A DNA stretch of 64,000 nt from Massilia sp. W12 (GTDB taxonomy: Bacteria; Pseudomonadota; Gammaproteobacteria; Burkholderiales; Burkholderiaceae_D): NCBI RefSeq assembly GCF_037300705.1, contig NZ_CP147776.1, positions 5,338,857-5,402,856 of the forward strand, given 5' to 3'. The notes below the pieces were generated by a model. That model was not told the DNA's origin and made no database searches. It saw only the letters and a program-made list of their open reading frames with translations. A program made the translations under genes and the position numbers. How positions within the stretch are numbered: the stretch's first letter is position 1; each line of letters begins with the position of its first letter. Below are positions 21,301-25,976 of this stretch, in pieces.

Positions 21301-23646
21301 GTTTTTCAGGGTGAAGGTTTGCCCTGTCGCGTCAATCGCGCCCAGATCGCCAATCACATTGCTTTGATTCAGCGTGGTCGCGCCGCCGGTATTGGTCAGC
21401 ACCAGCTTATCCGCTGTCAGCACGCCGCTTTGGGTCAAGGCTTGCGTGTTTTTCAGGGTGAAGGTTTGCCCTGTCGCATCAATTGCACCCAGCTCGCCGA
21501 TCACATTGCTTTGATCCAGCGTGCTCGCGCCGCCGGTGTTGGTCAACACCAGCTTATCCGCTTTCAGCACCCCGCTTTGCGTCACCGCAACGGTGTTCTT
21601 CAGCGTGACCGTTTTGCCCGCCGCATCAATCGCGCCTAAATCAGCGATTGCATTGCTTTGATCCAGCGTGGTGGCGCCGCCGGTATTCGTCACCGTCAAA
21701 GAGCCTGCAGTAATTACCGCGCCCGTGGTCTGACTGAGCGCGCCGCTGGCGCTGTCAGTATTATTCAAGGTCACCGTGCCGGCCCCGGCATTGATGGTGG
21801 AGAGCGTCATCGCGCCCTTCGTGGTCGCGCTCAGCGTACCGCCGCCGGTGGCGATCGAAGACGCCGCATCCATCGTGATGCTGCTGGCGTTTGTCCCCGC
21901 TGTGCCGCCCACCCCGCTCATGCCGGCTTTCAACGCCACATTCAGGGTATTGCTGTTGTTGTCGATCTTGCCGTTGGCGGTGAAGACGATATTTTTTTCC
22001 GCTTCCAGCGACAGAGTGGCGTTGCCACTGGCGGTAACGGTGGCGTCCACTGTGATATTGCCGTCCTGCGTGCCGCTGCTGCCGGTGTGCACGCGGATGG
22101 TGTTGCCGCCGGCCAGTGCAGTCGAGAGTGAGGATACGTTCACCACCGCATCGTCCGCCGTGGCGTCGAAAATCTTGGCGTCAGTGGCGTTATCCACGCC
22201 GGCATTCGTGCCGCTGGAAATCGTCACATTGCGCGGATCCAGCAACCATGTGCCGCCCTTGCCCTGGTTTTTCGCCGCTGCGGCGTCCACCTGTCCCTTC
22301 ACGCTGAGCAGATTTTTGCCCGACGTTTCGACTTGGCCGCCATTGCCGCCTTGCGCCCCGCCGCGCGCTTCAATCTTGCCATCGAAGCGGGTTTTATCTT
22401 CCGCCCACAGCACCACTTTGCCGCCGTCGCCCTGCTCGATGGCGTTGGCCTTGATTTGCGCGCCTGCTGCGACATTTGTCATGCTGGCCTTGGGCATCGC
22501 GCCCTTGCCTTGCCAATCGCCGCCGACCAGCACTTCACCGCCGCCGCTGCGGCCCGAGGCATCCAGCTGCGCGCTGCTGCGCACAGCAATCTTATCGCCT
22601 TGCACCTGGATGGTTCCGCCCTTGCCCTGGGCATTTGAGACGTCCAGCTGGCCGGCCACACTGACCACGCCGCGCGTGCCGCCATCCAGCACAATCTTGC
22701 CGTTTTGCATGCTCATGCCGGTAGCGCGCACGCTGCCGCCGGTATTGATCACAGTATCCAGCAAGGCTTCCGCGCTCTTGGCGGCAAACACCACCTGGCC
22801 GGCCTGCGCCTGGCCGCTGTGTTCAAGCTTGGCTTTCAGCGCAGCCGCATCCACGCTCACATTCACCATGCCATTGCCCATCGCGAGCGTGACGCGGTCG
22901 CCGGCGGCCAGCGCCAGCGTGCCTTGCGGCGCATTCAGCACACCGCTGTTATTGATTTGCGGCGCGATCAAACTCAAATAACCGCCCTGCTGCACATTGA
23001 TGCTGCCGGCATTCAGAATGCCTTGTGCGCCTCCTTGATTCACAAACCGGTAATTGCCGGCCAGAAAATCCTGATTCGAGAGCGATAATGTGGAGGCGAC
23101 AAAACTGCCGGTGTTGACCGCCGCGCCCGGCGCAAAATACACCCCCGCGCTATTCACCAGAAATACGCTGCCATTCGCTTTCAAACTGCCGAAAATCTGC
23201 GAAGGATTGCCTGACAAAACCCGGTTCAAGGCCACGCTGGCGGCATTCGGCTGATTGAACACCACGCTTTCGCCGCGCGCGATATTGAAATTCCGCCAAT
23301 CGATCACCGCTTTTTGCGTGCTCTGCTGCACCGTCATGCTGTGCGGCGAAGGCTGGCTGATTTGCGCCTGTCCCGCCGTCACTTGCGGCGCAACCGGCAG
23401 CGCCTGCACCAGCGAGGGCACAAACGGCAACAGCATCAGCAATGTGATGCGACTCAAACGCCGGGTCGGGCGCGGATTCACCGTCAAACGCAACTTGGCC
23501 GACAGCCATACCACCAGGGGACGCAGCTTTTTGCCAGCGCGTTGCAGTGCGCGGCGCGCCAGGCGCGACAGCGCGTTCGCCGGCGCCACAGGCGTGAAGG
23601 TGGAAACAGCGGAGGAAGCAGCGGGGGAGTCAGTACGCATCATCAT
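3349..23646 (-). CDS. Giant two-partner secretion exoprotein (filamentous haemagglutinin family, TpsA)
   Basis: A 6765-residue exoprotein, roughly 650 kDa and very large even for this family. After a basic 65-residue leader comes a hydrophobic signal core (RITLLMLLPFVPSLVQA, residues 66-82). The TPS/haemagglutination domain follows (about 85-330, with VVFNQPNAASVALNRV and SGNPSQIFGSLKANG). A WLLDPRNVTI segment near residue 467 is typical of long beta-helical exoproteins. The rest is a Ser/Gly/Asn/Leu-rich beta-helix-like stalk with endless QSG-containing repeats. Thirteen near-identical 49-residue units occupy about residues 692-1328. The C-terminus has a duplicated cysteine-loop module. I saw no VENN motif or toxin domain, so CdiA is unlikely. 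It lies 42 bases downstream of the transporter gene, in one operon. Adhesion or biofilm use is inferred. The first of three consecutive ATGs was taken as start. Confidence 0.93.
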   Translation of the reverse strand: MMMRTDSPAASSAVSTFTPVAPANALSRLARRALQRAGKKLRPLVVWLSAKLRLTVNPRPTRRLSRITLLMLLPFVPSLVQALPVAPQVTAGQAQISQPSPHSMTVQQSTQKAVIDWRNFNIARGESVVFNQPNAASVALNRVLSGNPSQIFGSLKANGSVFLVNSAGVYFAPGAAVNTGSFVASTLSLSNQDFLAGNYRFVNQGGAQGILNAGSINVQQGGYLSLIAPQINNSGVLNAPQGTLALAAGDRVTLAMGNGMVNVSVDAAALKAKLEHSGQAQAGQVVFAAKSAEALLDTVINTGGSVRATGMSMQNGKIVLDGGTRGVVSVAGQLDVSNAQGKGGTIQVQGDKIAVRSSAQLDASGRSGGGEVLVGGDWQGKGAMPKASMTNVAAGAQIKANAIEQGDGGKVVLWAEDKTRFDGKIEARGGAQGGNGGQVETSGKNLLSVKGQVDAAAAKNQGKGGTWLLDPRNVTISSGTNAGVDNATDAKIFDATADDAVVNVSSLSTALAGGNTIRVHTGSSGTQDGNITVDATVTASGNATLSLEAEKNIVFTANGKIDNNSNTLNVALKAGMSGVGGTAGTNASSITMDAASSIATGGGTLSATTKGAMTLSTINAGAGTVTLNNTDSASGALSQTTGAVITAGSLTVTNTGGATTLDQSNAIADLGAIDAAGKTVTLKNTVAVTQSGVLKADKLVLTNTGGASTLDQSNVIGELGAIDATGQTFTLKNTQALTQSGVLTADKLVLTNTGGATTLNQSNVIGDLGAIDATGQTFTLKNTQALTQSGVLTADKLVLTNTGGATTLDQSNVIGELGAIDATGQTFTLKNTQALTQSGVLTADKLVLTNTGGATTLDQSNVIGDLGAIDATGQTFTLKNTQALTQSGVLKADQLVLTNTSGASTLNQSNVIGDLGAIDATGQTFTLKNTQALTQSGVLKADKLVLTNTSGATTLDQSNVIGDLGAIDATGQTFTLKNTQALTQSGVLKADKLALTNTSGASTLNQSNVIGDLGAIDATGQTFTLKNTQALTQSGVLKADKLVLTNTSGASTLDQSNVIGDLGAIDASGQTFTLKNTQALTQSGVLKADKLVLTNTGGASTLDQSNVIGDLGAIDATGQTFTLKNTQALTQSGVLKASKLALTNTSGATTLNQSNVIGDLGAIDATGQTFTLKNTQALTQSGVLTADKLVLTNTSGASTLDQSNVIGDLGAIDATGQTFTLKNTQALTQSGVLTADKLVLTNTGGASTLDQSNVIGDLGAIDATGQTFTLKNTQALTQSGVMKADKLVLTNTGGATTLDQSNVIGDLGAIDATGQTFTLKNTQALTQSGVMKAGVLVLNNAGGAVTLGLDNEISELGDLTIAGGDFSLTNNASSFTFDGAISASGKNVSVVYKHSSGSFTFADGGSVKAASVDIQADRMQFEGGVTDGTNLTLLKLSPYTPTVDISLGSNVSGALSFDSIEASALAGFGSPVQIGNSSHSGNLNINSSLAFGSGTLTLQGGAVLSAASKTVTASALHLKANSGDIGSSTIPIQTNASTLSMNTSGKDVFVTSSNSAVSFAESNLGAGNLTFTGSGSVAQSGALTANRLTLTNTSGNVDLTGATNVISDLGTVNVSKNKNFSLKNNHALTQSGVLTADKLSLENSTGDVNLSTQNNYLDYLGVITNTGGNFSLKTSNSADIYVTGAINVGAHTATFTELSGEYSFRDGATAITAGTANFTTTNQPISQTSGNTLTTSGALNLSTGSAAVTLSNATNNFAGAVGVSNSGGVSLRDTDALILGAMSLGSGGLTVSSGGALSQTGVITTSGTASFTAGSSLDLSTSSNQLSGAVSLSNSGAHDLKFKNAEALSIASISAGSGSLAVEAAGAISQTGAITQSASAGAASFTSTGAITLSNSGNDFTGAVALTSGNSSDASIRDTNDLKLAASSVGKNLSITASGNLTQSGALSVGGTTSVTQRGAGSIILDNASNSMSGKVTIATAGSGKVGDFSFTNSHASATLPTLPLSVANLSLNLSNPNANLSMIRITNVEKNASLSTPVLWVTGNASLAAGNDLTIKSIALSSNATLNLSAGGDVKHDAATSIDMNGAATVTAGGAITLGNGNKFAGTLAINNASSNSAAIINNDGSLQLASSTLGTGNFTLTATGNITQSGPITQASGATGSVKISTGNGNITLDNANDFIGPVTLTQTQSNTYSATIKDVNDLVFGGETKLGGQLTITAGGSVSQAASSAIALNDTTGKTTINLSSSSADVDFSSSTTNNFGATLDISSSAGEMRDLSLKVNSLPALSFPAKVDDVNLVGTGPLVLTDLTIGGNLSVESSGALTQATGKALTVSGNASFNSGGNVIKLTENNAFKGTVALSGTDVSVTASGKLAFAASTASGTLTVKAGDDISQSGALSVSGSSSFSTAKDKSIVLDNSLNKLDGAITLAADTGGMLDASLTNTASKAAYPSIGAATNLTLNYPNAALSLPALELSGNLSVSAGNGVTQQDATVLKIAGDASFSASNGVITLDKANEFGAKVSLSNSANHNVSLNASTGIELGNINVGTGTLTISASGGDITQAPGETITQASAAGAVSVNAGAHAITLTNDNALTGTVKLQTSGSNDASIKNLGALTVSDSSVGQDLKITAGGALSLGANTAGRDLIASSDAALSQSGKLTASQNLQLTSGDALILGEASVGNNLNVTAKGNISQSDALTVGGTTTLKVDTATGVSVTLDKANDLAGVVTLTTANSGSAASLNLRNTNASATLGVLPAGLSDLTLQHDAAAINLKTLSLTGKLDVTAGGAITQSGTLTVGGAASFNAGANAITLNDSSNDFQAALSLKNSGSNAVSVTDKDALSLGASNVGGNLSLTAGGNISQSAGVKVGGDSNLTINGIAGGVTAGVDLSRSDNTFTGAVNLNTVNGATLQDVGIGNDSASASNPSQITGLRNLTLNFPNADVSLPSLNLSGDLNITAGGNVTQSGAFTVTKTTSINAGKEISLTQSNALTGAVTLKNSGSNNIALTTSGAMEIASLEMGQGALSLNAGGAITQSGAISQGASAGAVSVNAGANPITLDHKDNDFTGTVSLTTTGSNNATIKDANAITVKNGSVGQDLSITAGTTASTGGNTVGRDLSITAGDKITLGNDSVTRNLSLSGGKDMVLAGGTIKGNLEVSAKGDITQSGALTVTGTSSLTIADGKHDITLTQDNNLSGQVTLAVSGSGELNDVSLKNISKNDAAPLTPASMHSLSLNFPQAKLTLPGGVSLSGNLDAIAGGALTQSGNLSVTGTTTLATGANSVTLDKTNSFGQQVNVSSTGAVQINSSGALQLGRLELGNGALNVTADGAVTQAEEITQTAGGVATIDAAGNAITLTNNKNDFSSVSLKNSGAKDVKLSDVNDVTVSGSTVGQDLTVSAANITLGANTVGGALNLNAAGNVSQSGVLNVSGVSTIKTSGSNRDVSLNQANVFGGAVNVSADSGNVQDVTLRHSGASALSFSVPDKMRNLSLSNDAGPVSLPALDLSGNLTLKANGAISQSAAVSVAGNLDLTIDQATANIDLSKSANNIKGNVSLSTSNSGKLQDLSYANSYASAALPSPLSGLTNLSLNLPNAAVTLPAFSISGNLDLTVGGALSQSGAMSVGGSSTITAGANSVDLSQANSLTGALTLSNSGPNDVSINTAGKLEIASLNLGSGKLSLSSTGEIKQSGAITQSGAGAVSISAGANPITLEHADNEFLGSVKLSNSGGNAVALRDKNSLTLADSNVGQNLSITAATTVTTSGNKVGNDLSISAAKITLGNDSVTRDAALNSSGEVVLGAASVTRNLSVSAQGEISQTAALTVGGTSSFTIAGGTHDVSLSQDNNLAGAVTVATSGGGAVRDVNLKNISSKDAAPVMPANVDDLTLNFPNAKLALPGKVTIGGALTVSAGGDISQSDAFKVTGVTSIDAGAHTINLSNANNEFGAAVSLKNSGPNEAKLAAKSNLLMGASTIGGKLDLTAANISQSAPLTVAGATSLSINADKGSVDLSNPNNDFTGSIQISTVNGGTLQDVGIGNKSNAASNPSPISGLRNLTLNFPNTSVTLPTLELSGNLNIAAGGEVKQTGAFDIKGSVNIDAGASKITLAEQTNQFGGAVTLTNSGAQDVVLKSKAALLLGRLDLGSGALTIANLGAITQNEALTQSGAAAVSISAGANPITLEHADNNFLGALTLSNSGAHNISVVDKNALSAGGTAGQDLSLRAGSALSLAAITAGGALNVDAKGAITQSGAALVSGASTFTITGTKDDVTLDQANNFAGTVTVAAGSGGTVDDVTLRNLSTKAANPVLPSGINSLKLQFDNTSVTLPQTTIAGNLEVISGGAISQSGPLKVVGSASFNAGADTITLSDAGNDFQNAVTLSSSGVDKHIALSDKNSLSVSVNSDANVSLSAGSSLNLSAATVGGNLSLNAGSTMALDGATVGGNLNLTSGGNITQNGALKVSGALQATADSASGVDLTLEHSDNQFDSGMALASSNGGSFNDVKLNNKSINKQTLSLPSNSLHNLSVSQSAGLSLGAGSVSNTLTIDVKGDVEQSGALSVGGAASFKADANKITLGEANQFSGSVSLLNSGNKAVQLNNNSALILGRLELGSGALNVSANGAITQTDKVTQLAGASASFDAGANPITLNHGNNDFTGAVTLKNSGANNVTISDVNGLHVSGGVLGQHLSANAGGDLVFGANTIKGNLNANANGNITQSGALSVDGTSTFRVAGAERDVLLGEANQFKGTVSISAVNPPADSVRDVTVRSLGSTPTAVVAPSKLRNLSLQYDNAALEIATTNIDGNLSVTTGGKITQSGPISVSGTANFNAGANSIALNDVNNAFVGAVSLQNQGSNDVSLKNAGDLSVGASTVGDGALSISSVGGAITQTGAIKQTADLNGKAGAVSISTGNKPITLEHAENQFVGSLALSNTGANDVKVRNNRATELGALSLGQHLSLQSAGAITQSAALNLAGNLTLTASGTDVDVTLSDSANDFSGTLTLAASSGNMRNISVSNANNLATVPQLATAVKDLTLNFPNAAMTLPAMTLGGKLDLTAGKAVTQSGILTVSGATSVKTGAYPVTLDKDNDFKQAVAISNSGDNAVTLKDANTLELGKLDLGSGNLTINAGSNISQSGPLTQAASAAAAVVSSTSGSITMDHADNDFTGALKLSSSAAATVKDKNALDLGASTVSSLNLTSGGNISQSGVLDISGEAKFTIQNVKSDILLNTQPNQFKGQVTVAEAAPGLIDKVSLRYANNNALWPILPSDVKSLALQFDTASINIGKYTLEGDLSLTAGGNITQSDVLTVNGKSSFTAGGMIRLDKVANDFKGDVSLNTSGGGEVVIYDANNLTLGASTLGTGALTIQNNGELNQTGAVRQAANAGLVSINSGAGSINLIDSNNDFTGNVALTTSGSGNALITDANTVKFAQSSVARDLIVNAGGHITQAGRLTVGGSSTFRVNTNSLQNVLLADAENDFTGPVSIVNGSGSINNVEIRNVHPNSSASLTLPTQLHDLKLNYDRSAIAMSGSTLSGKLTAIAGGPITQTGALSVADVASFDAGANSITLDNKDNNFGAAVNLKNSGNFDVTLRDSNALLLDKVEVGSGKLAISAGGAITQSKEGLITQTGNEPQSASFNAGANAITLSNADNNLRGAVSLNNSGQNDVALRNNGPLNLGLSSLGSGKLTVQAAGAISQSGALTQAAKAGEASFDAGAAAIKLDKEGNDFTGAVAFNNSGRNDVSLVDANEVKLGKSNLGSGAFSVSAKSGITQDGELTQEAGADGASFNAGAGALLLTKNSNSLTGPVALNNSGANNVALSNGRALQLAASTVGSGTLTVSANGAITQSGALKQAAGALGASFNAGANAIALTQANNDFTGPLSLNNSGTNDVSVVDANALMLGASAVGNGNLNISTGGKLEQSGALTQAAASGSGNAQTTINTSGNLAQLNNNGNDFTLPLSLNSGDTQVVDKNGLILAKGAVTGALSLNSSAANITQNGALTVSGKTSIEAGAGTVSLTQSANDFTQVEINAANASITDLNKLELAGNLGALSSSSAALTYGQIKVAGNLQATASGAITQSKDSVMEVKGNASLNAGSNAITLTQANDFTQLEAKGGALQITDVNALSISATASGDASINSAALQLGASSINGALNVNANGEVTQDGALKVGGASRILAGGNAVTLADAENEFKGAVSVSNSGANNAISLGNKAALQLGAVQTEGNLTVSAQGVSQTADGLSVAGVSSISGGNSAIVLDAAKNDFVGALSLNTSGNAAASVVDANALQLGVVNVGGPLSVVSSGALTQSAALKLSGPASFNTNGAALTLAHAENTFGGKLTLNAGATQVNSAKNLDAELNTRGAVSLHAAADLSVAGIANGGALSLKGNKLLFGATTVEQGLSVQSGAGGVTQSAGLKVGGATDIKSIDNGVADLSHKDNDFIGNVSLDGAVKLVDASDLRAVVSGNGAVSLDAGGALDVSGSAASLAVSASGKMSLGNIKTSGEFSMLSRSGDITQQEGKLIDVKVLNITVPRDKDFGSATTQFRLNSAELARFQQGRNGFIQIPFALKTDFFADVANTTCLRVNLGACVNGNASISGAISSLQSGAMTGLSSKLQKEDASTKKMTYGFAGDLQAVASYPHQGALEVRPLPNCRSGNTIGVGDGGNGFAVQGGGDCGVARNGDTQQKITYGFTGDLQQATSLPHQGKLEVQTLPPCNLAQEGQNGDKGVSLQPGVNCQAAAQPAVEAGKPLPAAAKSAPQR
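3388..3765 (-). repeat. Tandem duplication of a 63-residue cysteine-loop module at the exoprotein C-terminus
   Basis: Two 189-base copies (3577-3765 and 3388-3576) encode modules starting KMTYGFAGDLQ and KITYGFTGDLQ. Each continues with PHQGxLEVxxLPxC and a second cysteine 21-23 residues later. A further cysteine pair (CLRVNLGAC) lies just upstream. In HMW1-type exoproteins a C-terminal disulfide loop holds the protein on the cell surface; a similar role here is inference. Confidence 0.85.
19663..21573 (-). repeat. Thirteen tandem 147-base repeats inside the exoprotein gene
   Basis: Thirteen in-frame units of exactly 147 bases (49 codons, 1911 bases in all) follow one another without gaps. 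The core of each unit is GQTFTLKNTQALTQSGV, and variation is limited to a few residues (K/T, S/G, D/N, E/D). A more diverged unit (GKTVTLKNTVAVTQSGV) precedes the array. The near-identity suggests recent expansion by unequal recombination, so copy number may vary between strains and assemblies. Confidence 0.95.
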
Positions 23647-23688
23647 TTCATTACTCGCTTTTGGTATTCGTATCAGGCAATCAGGGCG

Positions 23689-25527
23689 TCAGAACCAGCG
23701 TATGCCCTGGAACCACAGGCGCAGGCGGTTGGCCCCCTCGTCCGAGGTGGAGGGGCCGGACAAACCCCAGGCCAGGTCGGAGCGGATCAGGAATTCATCC
23801 GGCGCGCCAAGTTTGAAGCCGACCCCGATCGCGCCCAGGCCGCGCCGGTTGGCGCCCGCATCGGAAATCTGCGGGGCCTGGCCCGGATTGCGGTTGCGCC
23901 ACACCATGCCGTAATCGGCAAAAGCCGACAGCGACAGACCGGCGCCAAGGAATTTGACATCCGGCATGGCGTAACGCAATTCCGCGCTGGCGGCAAAGCC
24001 CTGATCGCCGCCGCCTTCGCCTGCCGGATAGCCGCGCACCCGGTTCGCGCCGCCCAGGGTGAATTTTTCAGCCGAGGTCAAATTCTTCGAGGCCAATTGC
24101 CCGCTCACGGTAAACATGCCTTCCAGACGCGAATTGAATTTGAATTGTTGCAAACGGCTCAGATTGAAGTTGATCTTGGCGAAGCGGCCCGCAGTGTGAT
24201 AGCCGTCGCGTCCCTGATCCAGATCCATTTGCGCTTTTTCTTTGATTTTGAGATTGCCCAAAATCAAATCCAGATTCGCCGTGTTGACATGGCCATCGCC
24301 ACGGTAGTCGCCATTGAATTGGAATTTGAGGGAGTCGATCGATTTATTCTGGTCTTCCGTTTGCGCCTGTTTATCCAGCAGGCGTTTGGTTTCAAGACCA
24401 AACTGGCCGACCAGGTTGTATTCCTTGGTGCGCAGGAAAGGATGCACCGCCACCAGTTCCGCCAGGGTGGCGGCGCCGTTGACATTCAATTCTTTGAAGT
24501 TGCGGCCCAAAGCATATGACAGCTTGGACAGATTGAAGCCGACGCGGGTGCCGTAGGGGCCGACCGGGGCCAGATAACCCAGGCGACCAAACACGTTGGT
24601 CGGGGTCTGCGCCAGGGTGGTGTTGAGGTTCAAAATATCGCCAATGCCGAACGGCGCCAGATAATTCGCGCGCAAAGTGGCGCGGTATTCGCCAGCGAAA
24701 CGGCTGCCCGCATTATCGAATTCGAGATTGCCGTTCAAGCGGCGCAATTCCGGCTTGGGCTGGATTTCCAGCGCAATATTGGCAGTGCCCGGCTCCTCGC
24801 CGGGGCTGAAGGTGGATTTGACTTCGACCCCCGGCAAGTCATTCAATTTCAGCAAGGGGCTTTCAATCGAGTTTTCAGTAATCAGGTCGCCCGGCTTCAA
24901 AGCCGACAACATGGTTTTGAATTGCGCTTCGGAAATCGTCGCGCCCTTGGGCAGCGGCGTGACAATATTCACCTTGCCGACGCGCCCTTCAAACACCTGG
25001 AAGGTCACCACGCCATCGCTCAACTCCTGGCGCGGCAATTGCACGCTGGCCAGGAAGTAGCGGTTGCCGGTGTAATGTCCCTTGACCTTGCTGGCGATAT
25101 CTTCCAAGCCGGCGAAATCGACTTCCTTGCCGATATCATCCGCCACCAGCGCTTGCAACTGGGCTTCGGTGTACACCGTATTTCCGGTGAAACGGAAACC
25201 TTTGGGCGTAAATTTCAAGCTGGGCGCCGGCGGCGCAACCGCCACTGGCGGCGCAGCAGGCAATGCCGCCACCCCGCCCTTGCGCTCACGCTGCAATTTT
25301 TCCAGGCTTTCGATGCGTTTTAACATCTTCGTCGCCAAATCGCGCAATTCTTGCAATTCCTGGTCAATGCTGTCAGCCGCCGCGTCGTTGGCCCAAGCCT
25401 GCATCGGCAACCCCAGGCTGGCCATCATGCCGGCCAGGATCCAGTGGCGGCAGGCCCGGCGCAAAACCAGCGTCATTTGCGCTGGCGCGAAGCGGGGAGG
25501 AAGCTTCTGGATTGCATGCATGTTCAT
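23689..25527 (-). CDS. Two-partner secretion outer-membrane transporter (TpsB; ShlB/FhaC/HecB family)
   Basis: The 612-residue protein should translocate the giant exoprotein across the outer membrane. A signal peptide ends near MQAWA|NDAA (residue 46). A predicted coiled coil follows (about 52-83), then a Pro/Ala linker. Two POTRA domains come next (FTPKGFRFTGNTVYTEAQL from about 106; VGKVNIVTPLPKGATISEAQ from about 190). The C-terminal 16-strand barrel holds the family's VRGY loop motif (GGANRVRGYPAGEG, about 490-500) and ends in Phe. It is the first gene of the tpsB-tpsA operon. The ATG at 25527 has AGGAAAAG upstream. An in-frame ATG two codons later is also possible. Confidence 0.95.
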   Translation of the reverse strand: MNMHAIQKLPPRFAPAQMTLVLRRACRHWILAGMMASLGLPMQAWANDAAADSIDQELQELRDLATKMLKRIESLEKLQRERKGGVAALPAAPPVAVAPPAPSLKFTPKGFRFTGNTVYTEAQLQALVADDIGKEVDFAGLEDIASKVKGHYTGNRYFLASVQLPRQELSDGVVTFQVFEGRVGKVNIVTPLPKGATISEAQFKTMLSALKPGDLITENSIESPLLKLNDLPGVEVKSTFSPGEEPGTANIALEIQPKPELRRLNGNLEFDNAGSRFAGEYRATLRANYLAPFGIGDILNLNTTLAQTPTNVFGRLGYLAPVGPYGTRVGFNLSKLSYALGRNFKELNVNGAATLAELVAVHPFLRTKEYNLVGQFGLETKRLLDKQAQTEDQNKSIDSLKFQFNGDYRGDGHVNTANLDLILGNLKIKEKAQMDLDQGRDGYHTAGRFAKINFNLSRLQQFKFNSRLEGMFTVSGQLASKNLTSAEKFTLGGANRVRGYPAGEGGGDQGFAASAELRYAMPDVKFLGAGLSLSAFADYGMVWRNRNPGQAPQISDAGANRRGLGAIGVGFKLGAPDEFLIRSDLAWGLSGPSTSDEGANRLRLWFQGIRWF

Positions 25528-25976
25528 TCGCTACTCTTTTCCTTTTGACAATTTTTTATCGCGCCTTAGCGCCGCGCGCATCACGCGCGCGCGTGAAAAA
25601 CAGGGCAACTGCCGTCAAGCTACGGGTTAGGGGTTTGCTGCAGACTCGCCGCATAATGCCGGGTCATGTAAGCGCACGAATTGCGCGCGCACTGAACGGC
25701 GGCTGCCACGGTGATGGCAGTGGAATGCATGGATGGGGGGAGTTGCAATCCGGTGGATTCTTATTAACAGCACTTTTTGACCGGCACGCTATCATAGCAG
25801 TTGTATGAGGATTGGCAATAGGCGAAAACATTTTATTGCAGATTAAAACTTTCCATTCCGCTGTTACAACAACATCAAGTAATACGCCGAGCGGCGCACT
25901 CCCCGCTGCCCATTGTCGGAAATCCGACAAGCTTGCCGGATTCGGGTTGCATGGCGTCTGAATTGAATGTATCGTT
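25528..25976. other. Divergent regulatory region between tpsB and the PP2C phosphatase gene
   Basis: This 449-base gap separates two divergent genes. It holds one convincing minus-strand promoter for tpsB (25791-25818), which implies a leader of about 255 bases. The leader contains an alternating CG-rich stretch (about 25575-25596) that could form hairpins. No credible small gene or plus-strand promoter was recognised. Confidence 0.5.
25791..25818 (-). promoter_or_regulatory. Sigma-70-type promoter for the tpsB-tpsA operon
   Basis: On the minus strand TTGCCA (25813-25818) and TATGAT (25791-25796) are separated by 16 bases. Transcription would start near 25784, leaving an unusually long leader of about 255 bases before tpsB. 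Confidence 0.6.

Noticed and set aside
19663-21573. CRISPR-like array, because of the regular repeats
   Set aside because: The units are contiguous 147-base coding repeats with no unique spacers and no cas genes nearby.
19666-21639. Long plus-strand open frame of 657 codons opposite the repeat array, with its own Arg/Gln-rich repeats
   Set aside because: It is the antisense shadow of the exoprotein gene. The repeats exist only because the coding strand is repeated, and many similar shadows run along the whole gene.
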